From NCBI RefSeq assembly GCF_016808095.1, contig NC_068974.1, positions 18,848,001 through 18,912,000 on the forward strand: a stretch of 64,000 bases of DNA, given 5' to 3'. Shown here one piece after another: positions 56,944 through 64,000 of this stretch; the first letter of the stretch is position 1; every line of letters begins with the position of its first letter. A program made the translations under genes and the position numbers. The notes below the pieces were generated by a model. That model was not told the DNA's origin and did no database searches. It was given only the letters and a program-made list of their open reading frames with translations. This stretch comes from Vigna angularis. Its lineage: Eukaryota; Streptophyta; Magnoliopsida; Fabales; Fabaceae.

Positions 56944-59241
56944 AATGGAGGAAGTGGAGGAAGTGGAGGAAGTGGAGGAAGTGGAGAAAGTGGAGGAAGT
57001 GGACGACGTGGACGACATGGACAAAGTGGACGAATTGGACGCAGTGGACGAATTGGACGTAGTGGACAAAGTTGACAGAGTTGACGAAGTTGACAAAGTG
57101 GACGAAGTGCACGAAGTGGACGAACTGGACGAAATGGACGAAATGGAAAAAATGCACGAAGTGGACAAAATGCACGAAGTGGACGAAGTGGATGAAGTAG
57201 ACGAAATTGACGAAGTGGACGAAATGGACGAAGTGGTCTAGGTGGAGGAAGTGGAGAAAGTGGACGAAGTTGATGAAGTTGAGGAAGTGGACGAAGTGGA
57301 CGATGTGGAAGGAGAAGTGGAAGAAGAAGTGGAAGAAGTGGAGGAAGGGGAGGAGGTGGAGGAAGTGGAGGAAGTGGAAAAAGTGGAGGAAGTGGAGGAA
57401 GTGGACAAAGTGGACGAAGCTGACGAAGCTAACGAAGTGGAGGAAGTGGAGGAAGTGGAGGAAGTGGAGGAAGTGGAGAAAGTGGAGGAAGCGGAGGAAG
57501 TGGAGGAAGTGGAGGAAGTTGAGGAAGTGGAGGAAGTGTACGAAGTTGACGAAGTGGACGAAGTGGAAGAAGTGGACGAAGTTGACGAAGTTGATGAAGT
57601 GGACGAAGTTGATGAAGTGGACGAAGTGGACGAAATGCACGAAGTGGAGGAAGTGGAGGAAGTAGAGGAAGTGGAGGAAGTGGAGGAAGTTGAGGAAGTA
57701 GACGAAGTGGAAGAAGTGGACGAAGTTGACCAAGTTGATTAAGTGGACTTAGTGGAAGAAGAAGTGGAAGAAGTGGAGGAAGTGGAGGAAGTGGAGGAAG
57801 TGGAGGAAGAGAAGGAAGTGGAGGAAGTGGAGGAAGTTGATGATGTGGACGAAGTGGACGAAGTCGACGAAATGGACGAAATGGACGAAATGGACGAAAT
57901 GGACGAAATGGACGAAATGGACAAATGGACGAAGTGGAGGAAGTAGAGGAACTAGAGGAAGTGGAGGAAGTGGAGGATGTGGACAAAGTTGAGGAAGTGG
58001 AGGAAGTGGAGGAAGTGGACGAAATTGACGAAGTGGACAAAGTGGAAGAACACGTAGACAAAGAAGTGGAAGAAGAAGTGGAAGAAGAAGTGGAAGAAGA
58101 AGTGGAGCAAATTTAGGAAGTGGAGGAAGTGGAGGAAGTGGAGGAAGTGGACGTAGTGGACGAAGTGGAGGAAGTGGACGAAGTGGACGAAGTGGAGGAA
58201 GTATACGAAGTTGACGAAGTGGACGAAGTGGAAGAAGTGGACGAAGTTGAGGAAGTGGACGAAAAGGACGAAATGGGCGAAGTGGACGAAATTCACGAAG
58301 TGGAGGAAGTGGACGAAGTGGAGGATGTTGACGAAGTTGACGAGGTTGACGAAGTGGACGAAGTGGACGAAGTGGACGAAATGGACGAAGTGGACAAAGT
58401 GGAGAAGGAGGAGGAAGTGGAGGAAGTGGAGGAAGTGGAGGAAGTGAAGAAGTGGAAGAAGTGAAAGAAGTGGAGGAAGTGGAGGAAGTTGAGGAAGTTG
58501 AGGAAGTTGACGAAGTTGACGAAGTGGACGAAGTGGACGAAGTGGACGAAGTGGTCAAAATGGACGAAGTGGACGAAGTTGACGAAGTGGACGAAGTGGA
58601 AGAACAAGTGGACAAATAAGTGGAAGAAGAAATGGAAGAAGAAGTGGACAACGAAGAGGAAGTAGAGGAAGTGAAGGAAGTGGAAGAAGTGGAAGAAGTG
58701 GAAGAAGTGGAGGAAGTGGAGGAAGTTGAGGAAGTTGACGAAGTTGACGAAGTGGACGAAGTGGTCGAAATAGACGAAGTGGACGAAGTCGAAGAACAAG
58801 TGGACAAAGAAGTGGAAGAAGAAGTGGAAGAAGAAGTGGAGCAAATGGAGGAACTAGAAGAAGTGGAGGAAGTGGAGGATGTGGAGGAAGTGGGCATAGT
58901 GGACGAAGTGGAAGAAATGGACGATGTGGACGAAGTCTACGAATTGGACGAAGTGGACGAAATGGATGAAGTGAACGAAATGGACAAAGTTGAGGAAGTG
59001 GAGGAAGTGGACAAAGTGGATGAGGTGGACGAAGCTGACGAAGTGGAGGAAGTGGAGGAAGTGGAGTAAGTGGAGATAGTGGAGGAAGTGGACGTAGTGG
59101 ACGAAGTTGACAAAGTGGACGAAGTCAGGAAGTGGACGAAGTGGACGAAATGGACGAAGTTGACGAAGTGGACTAAGTGGAAGAAGTTGACGAAGTGGAC
59201 GAAGTGGACGAAGTGGAAGAAGTGGAGGAAGTGGAGGGAGT
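56944..59241 (+). repeat. 9-bp minisatellite, segment 5
   Basis: Same units and orientation as segments 1-4. Its first about 180 bp repeat, without interruption, the array flanks of the family B tandem (end of segment 3 plus segment 4). GAAGAACAAGTGG- and GAAGAACACGTAG-type variants mark a local repeat near 58050, 58600 and 58800. No gene. Confidence 0.95.
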
Positions 59242-59293
59242 TGATAACAGTTGAAAAACTGTTATTTTCATGCTTAAAATTGATACTAAAAGC
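59242..59293 (+). repeat. Family B LTR stub, cut by a Tekay-type element
   Basis: TGATAACAG... through GATACTAAAAGC, the first 52 bp of an A/B LTR, then a foreign LTR starts TGTAAGACCC. The rest of this LTR is expected beyond the inserted element, outside the window. Confidence 0.85.
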
Positions 59294-62200
59294 TGTAAGA
59301 CCCTTGTAAACTCAAAATTTTACCAAGTTGAAAAAATTTCAAGTTGTAGTGTAAAATAGAATGCTGTCAAAATTTGACATGGTTTACTATTTTATTTATA
59401 ACTTTTTATACAATTAATATTTTGGATTGATTCTTTTCCCTTTGGAAAATAGACTCAAAAAGCTTCGATTCGAGTACTCATACGCCTATTTCCGACTTCG
59501 GGAAGGGGTTCAACCGAACTGTCAAAGTTGTGCCAGATGTGCTGTTTGAGTTTTTTTTTCTTTGCTGGAACAATCGATTAACAGCTGTAGTTAATCGATT
59601 GTTACAGAGAAAATTTCGTGTTTTAGCCTCTGGACTCGTGTTAATCGATTAACACTTGAGTTAATCGATTAGCTACGTCAGTTATGGAAACATAACAGCC
59701 TGGAACACGTTTTTTTGAGCGTGCAAGGTTGGGGAATCTTCCCACAAACCATTCTTTCCGGATTTTGGGGCTGGAAAATGGATTAGGATGGCCAGATGTT
59801 GGTCTTTTATTGCTAAATTACAATATCTTGGGTCCTTGCATGTCTTGGAGCCATTTCTTTAAATCCAAATCAGATTTGGAAGTTTGGGGAGAGTGGAGAG
59901 CTTTTTGGTGTGAGGAGAACGAAACTCTAAGTGTGCAGAGGTGTTGGAGCTTGCTTGGTCTACCAAGGAAAGGAGGAGTTACTCTCTTGGAAGAAGAAGT
60001 TAAGATCTTCAAGAGGTAAGGGGAGCTAACTTTGATTTGTAAAAAAAAAAATGCACATGTATTGTTTGATGAAAGTCCTGCGAAATGTAATGAGTTTTTA
60101 ATGGGTTGAATGATGGGAGTTATGATGAGAATTCGTTCTAATGTGTTTGTATATATAGATATGAAGTTTTGGATGAATTGGTTCTTGAAATGGGATGAAG
60201 AACATGGTGGTTTTCCCTTAGCTTTTTCCAAATCCGAAAATCATACTTCTTGAACAAATGATTAGTTTGAATGGGATGGATGTGAATGTTTGTTGTGAGA
60301 TCTTGGATTGGAAATGTCCTATTCTTAGATGATGGTTTTTGAGTATGTTTTGATGGTAAAAAGATGAATCAAATGGGTTTTTGCTATAACTTTGATATAT
60401 GAAATTTGTATAAATTGGATGAAATGTGTTAAGCATATGGAGATGATGTTAGATTGATCCTTGATCTTTGGTTTTCTGTTTGAATCTATGGATTTGTTAT
60501 TATCAATATGATAAGGTGAGATAATCAAATGATGGATTGAGAATTCTGAATATGAAAGAAGCTTGAAGGTAAAGTTGCAAGGGGAGTTAGATTTAATCTA
60601 TGAATTCTGCATAAGTTGTATGATGACATAATTGTGCAAGGTGATGAATATATGTGAATTAGATGATGGAAATTCGTTCTAGCATGTTGGTATATGCGTA
60701 AATGAAGTTTTTGATAGATTTGGGTGTGAATTGGGGTGGTAAACAAGGAAGTTTTAACTCACTTTTCATGGAATACGAAAATTGTGTGTTTTGCTTAGTT
60801 AATGAATTTTTGGTTGGATGAATTGATGGAAGTATGAGATGGTTATTGGATGACAATGAAAATGTTGGATCTATGATGGACTTAAGTTTATTGATTTTTG
60901 AGGATTGATTATCATGAATATGAGAAGAGTCATGGTTGAGAGTGAAAGGATTCATAGTGTTGGCTTGAAATACATGTGCTGAAAAGTTTAAGGTTAGGTT
61001 GTTTAATCTTGATTTTTGTGATGTAAAGTGTTTGAAAAATGTAGTTTTTGATGAAAGTAGGTTTTGGAATCATATTATGTGTGGTTATGATGGAAAATCT
61101 TGGTTTTATACCACTGTAAGAAAGGGATTGCGAAAAATAGGAAGTATTGGGGTCTTGTATGCTGTCTGGACCTGTTTCTGGGTAAATTACGAACTGCTAA
61201 TCGATTAACATGCAGTGTTAATCGATTAACACGCACCTGCACTTTGCAGAATTTGTTTTTGATAGTTTTGGGGGTTCCAGATGTCCGTTTTGAACGTTCT
61301 CTAGGTCGTTTTGGGGGTTCTTGACCCTTCTGGAACTGTTGGTGATGGTTTCAAAGTCGTTTGAGTTACCTAAATATGAGTATTAAAAGAATATAAAGAA
61401 AATGTGTTATGTGTACACTGTTTTGAATTGTTTGATATATCTATTTGATATGGGAATGTTGGGTGATCTGTTTGAGATTGTAAATTGATATGAGAGTGAT
61501 GTTTGGATGGTTAAGTACTGTTGAAATCATAGTTGTATATGATTTAATTATGAGTTTCATGTTAAAAGAAGAACTTGAATTGTTTACAATTTGGTATTGT
61601 GATACTTATGTGATGATGATATGATAGGTACGTTATGGTATGGTTGGATTGGTATTTTGAGGATTATTGGAGATGTATATTTTTGGCTGGTTGGTGTCAT
61701 TAAAATGAGTGGTGGATAGTAAGCGTTGTGCGTGTTGGCCCGGGGAATCTCTTTAGGTGAGTGATGGGGGGTATACTTGCACTTGTCCGGGGAAGCTCTT
61801 GTTCAGAGTGATGGAGGGTGACATTGTGTACTTGCCCGGGGAATCTCCCTATAGAGTGATGGGAAGTAGCACTACACATTAAGGTAATGTGTAACGGCCC
61901 GGGGAAGCTCTGAAAAGAGTGATGGGAGTGACGCTAGTACATATTGGTGTATGTATTTTGATTCGTCTGTAATATTGGTGGATGTAGTCTGATTTATTTT
62001 GTAATGCATATTGGTGTATGCATTTTAAATTGATATTTTGATACATATTGGTATATGCATACGGTTGGAGCATAATTCGTACTTGGGTATATAGTTTGAT
62101 CTGGTTAAGGTGTGGATGATAACATGTTATTATGAGTATGTTTATGATGTATAAGAATTGTATTTTTGTTAGCTCACCCTTGCTTGTTTGTGCATATGAA

Positions 62201-62502
62201 TGCGATGATCGTATAATGTGTGATGTTATACGGGAGCAGATGTTATTACAGATGTGATGGCTGATGCTTCTGAACATGCATAAAGGATGAAAGAGAGATG
62301 GGATAGAGGACTTGGGAATGTATTTTAATATTTTATTCGATCCTGACTATTTGAACAATTTTATTTTCGGAATAATCGGTTTGTAATAAATAACGTACTA
62401 TTTATCCGTTGAGGTTGAATATTAAAAATTTGAATTTTTACTTACGTGTTTTACAAAAAAAAAAAAATTAGTTGGCGTAACACCAAATATCGGGGTGTTA
62501 CA
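59294..62502 (+). repeat. 5' LTR of Tekay-type element 2 (about 3.2 kb)
   Basis: TGTAAGACCC...GGGGTGTTACA. It contains repeated TTAATCGATTAA-type dyads (59571-59601, 59641-59671, 61198-61230) and about four CCCGGGGAA...GAGTGATGGG tandem units (61738-61935). Short open frames inside are not supported as genes. Confidence 0.85.
61738..61935 (+). repeat. Imperfect tandem repeats in the Tekay-2 LTR
   Basis: CCCGGGGAA (or TCCGGGGAA) starts near 61739, 61796, 61835 and 61898, each followed after a short gap by GAGTGATGG. Units are about 39-63 bp. Confidence 0.7.
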
Positions 62503-62506
62503 CTTG

Positions 62507-62518
62507 TGGTATCAGAGC
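62507..62518 (+). other. Primer binding site, initiator tRNA-Met type
   Basis: TGGTATCAGAGC, complementary to the 3' end of plant initiator tRNA-Met, 4 bp after the LTR end. Confidence 0.85.
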
Positions 62519-62625
62519 AGTGATTATTTTTCGAAAATAAAATTTTGGGGACTGGGGAGTGAGAAATTCTATCATGCATTCTTGTAATTTTCTTATTTGT
62601 TTATGAAATTGATTGTGTCATTATT

Positions 62626-64000
62626 ATGCGTGTAAAGAGCACCATGTCTAGGAGAACTGAGAATGGAAACTCTCACAATGTGACTGAGAGAATCGAAGGA
62701 GTTGTTGGTGCTATCGAGAGGGTGGTTGACATCCTACACCACAATGCTACGACTGGGCCTAGAGACCAACCCGGTCTGACCCATTTTATGCGCCACAATC
62801 CCTCTAAGTTTGATGGGAGTGCCAACCCTGACGAAGCAGAGTACTGGATCCGCGAAATCGAGAAAGTCTTCGAAGCAATCTCTTGCCCAGAAGACAAGAA
62901 GGTGATTTTTGCAGCCTTTCTACTGACTGGAGAGGCTGAATACTGGTGGAGCGGGGTTAAACGACTGATGGAGACCAACGGAGAAGTTCCTACCTGGGAT
63001 AGTTTCAAACTCCAGTTTCTGGAGAAATATTTTCCTAGAAGCGCAAAGTTCGCAAAAGAGATTGAATTTCTGAGTTTACGCCAAAGACAGATGTCTGTGC
63101 ACGAGTACGTGGTGAAATTTGATCAACTTTCGAGGTACTATTCACAGCCCCTCCCAGAGGAATGGAAGTGTCAAAAGTTTGAAGAAGGCCTAAGACATGA
63201 GCTGAAGAAAGCCGTTGTACCATTGAATATTCGACATTTCTTGACTATGGTGGAAACCGCTAAGAGGGTGGAGAGGCTGGAGACAGATCCAGAGAGGATT
63301 ATTAGACCTCATAGAGGAAGCTCATCCGGGACTAAATTTCAGAAGAAGCCCTATAATCGACCACATAGGCCGCAACAAGGACCAATGAAGTGTTTTAATT
63401 GTGGAGGAGCGCATTTCAAGCGTGATTGTCCTCAGCTCAGGGGGACAAAACCATTTGTCAGGAGATGCTTCATTTGCAATGAATCGGGACATTATGCCAA
63501 CATGTGTCCCAACAGGATGATGAATAGTGGACCGAAGCCACAAGTCTTAACAGGAGCGAAGCCTCAAGCTACAGGGAGAGTGTTTGCTATGACCGGAGAA
63601 GAGGCTACTCAGTCAGGTAACCTTATCTTAGACACTTGCATGATACTTGGAAAGTGTGTACATGTTCTGTTTGATTCAGGAGCTACGCACTCCTTTGTAT
63701 CCTTGTCTTGTTTGGAAAAACTTGGTTTGCTAGTGAGTGATCTAGGATGTGAGCTAGTAGTTTCGACACCAGCATCTGGACATATAACAACTAGTTCAGT
63801 CTGTGTCGGATGCCCGATCTTCGTAGCAGGGCGCAAGTTTAAAGCAAACTTGATTTCCCTGCCTCTTCAAGGTCTGGATGTTATTCTAGGCATGGATTGG
63901 TTGACTGCGAATCACATTCTTCTCGACTGTGGACGACAACAGTTGGTGTTTCCGGACTCTGACGATTTTAAGTTGATCACAACTAAGGAAGCCTTAAAGG
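62626..64000 (+). CDS. gag: Tekay-type gag-protease, partial at window end
   Basis: Open from ATG 62626 (a second in-frame ATG at 62644) to the window edge, 458 codons. Gag capsid-like domain about residues 95-197 (GEAEYWWSGV, FLEKYFPRS, LRQRQMSVHEY). Two CCHC zinc knuckles: CFNCGGAHFKRDC from residue 256 and CFICNESGHYANMC from residue 281. Aspartic protease with D350-S-G-A (FDSGATHSF) and the GMDWL region. The protein packages element RNA and processes the polyprotein. RT and integrase should follow outside the window. No stop or frameshift seen. The start may be either ATG; the first is preferred as the longer frame. Confidence 0.9.
   Translation, partial: MRVKSTMSRRTENGNSHNVTERIEGVVGAIERVVDILHHNATTGPRDQPGLTHFMRHNPSKFDGSANPDEAEYWIREIEKVFEAISCPEDKKVIFAAFLLTGEAEYWWSGVKRLMETNGEVPTWDSFKLQFLEKYFPRSAKFAKEIEFLSLRQRQMSVHEYVVKFDQLSRYYSQPLPEEWKCQKFEEGLRHELKKAVVPLNIRHFLTMVETAKRVERLETDPERIIRPHRGSSSGTKFQKKPYNRPHRPQQGPMKCFNCGGAHFKRDCPQLRGTKPFVRRCFICNESGHYANMCPNRMMNSGPKPQVLTGAKPQATGRVFAMTGEEATQSGNLILDTCMILGKCVHVLFDSGATHSFVSLSCLEKLGLLVSDLGCELVVSTPASGHITTSSVCVGCPIFVAGRKFKANLISLPLQGLDVILGMDWLTANHILLDCGRQQLVFPDSDDFKLITTKEALK

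Larger units (their letters stand above)
59294..64000 (+). mobile_element. Tekay-type Ty3/Gypsy element 2, 5' part
   Basis: 5' LTR (59294-62502), an initiator tRNA-Met-type primer site and an open gag-protease reading into the window edge. Lineage call rests on the long LTR, two-knuckle gag and DSGATHSF protease. Its LTR is unlike that of the element at 3018-5476, so it is a different family. Insertion split a family B LTR. Confidence 0.88.

Noticed and set aside
59729..61324. Short frames inside the second Tekay LTR
   Set aside because: They lie fully between the LTR start and the primer site and contain no recognisable domain.

Overview
The window looks like repeat-rich, probably heterochromatic or pericentromeric, plant nuclear DNA. 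It holds only LTR retrotransposons of the Ty3/Gypsy type (Athila-like and Tekay/chromovirus-like), many of them nested, plus a very large 9-bp minisatellite. No ordinary host gene, tRNA, rRNA or CRISPR array could be supported. The primer binding sites (tRNA-Asp type for the Athila-like elements, initiator tRNA-Met type for the last element), the polyproteins and the nesting are typical of angiosperms. A legume is plausible from the general look of the Athila-like elements, but that is inference.

Layout. 1-5476: 3' part of a Tekay-type element (RT, RNase H, integrase, C-terminal chromodomain-like tail, 3' LTR), inserted into the gag of a second element. 5477-9396: the rest of that second element (family C, Athila-like, gag-protease with a crippled RT remnant), broken by a deletion and three stops, with a truncated LTR. 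9397-12122: a scrambled junction zone holding a family-B 3' fragment, an inverted piece of the minisatellite, an inverted diverged family-B LTR and an unassigned LTR-like stretch. 12123-59241: what was once one minisatellite array of GAAGTGGAC/GAAGTGGAG units (about 14.5 kb remaining in this orientation). It is split by element A (12801-18682, non-autonomous, chimeric ORF), an LTR fragment (28691-29045), a tandem pair of intact family-B elements (30512-47906, LTR-internal-LTR-internal-LTR) and a minus-strand family-C structure (47991-56943). 59242-59293: an LTR stub of family B, interrupted by a second Tekay-type element (59294 to the window end) whose gag-protease is intact to the edge.

How it works together. 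Family B encodes a complete gag-protease-RT-RNase H-integrase polyprotein twice, both copies open and differing at only three residues. Element A has almost the same LTRs, primer site and polypurine tract but no RT or integrase, so it is best read as a parasite of family B. Family C keeps gag and protease but shares one RT/RNase H/integrase deletion between its two separated copies, so it probably also spread as a non-autonomous family. The minisatellite is open in nearly all frames because its period is a multiple of three, so the many apparent proteins inside it are not genes.

The most unusual points are the long 9-bp array and its higher-order structure, repeated Athila-type insertions into it at similar phases of the unit, the chimeric ORF of element A, the tandem autonomous elements, and RNA-hairpin and duplicated polypurine motifs shared across families.
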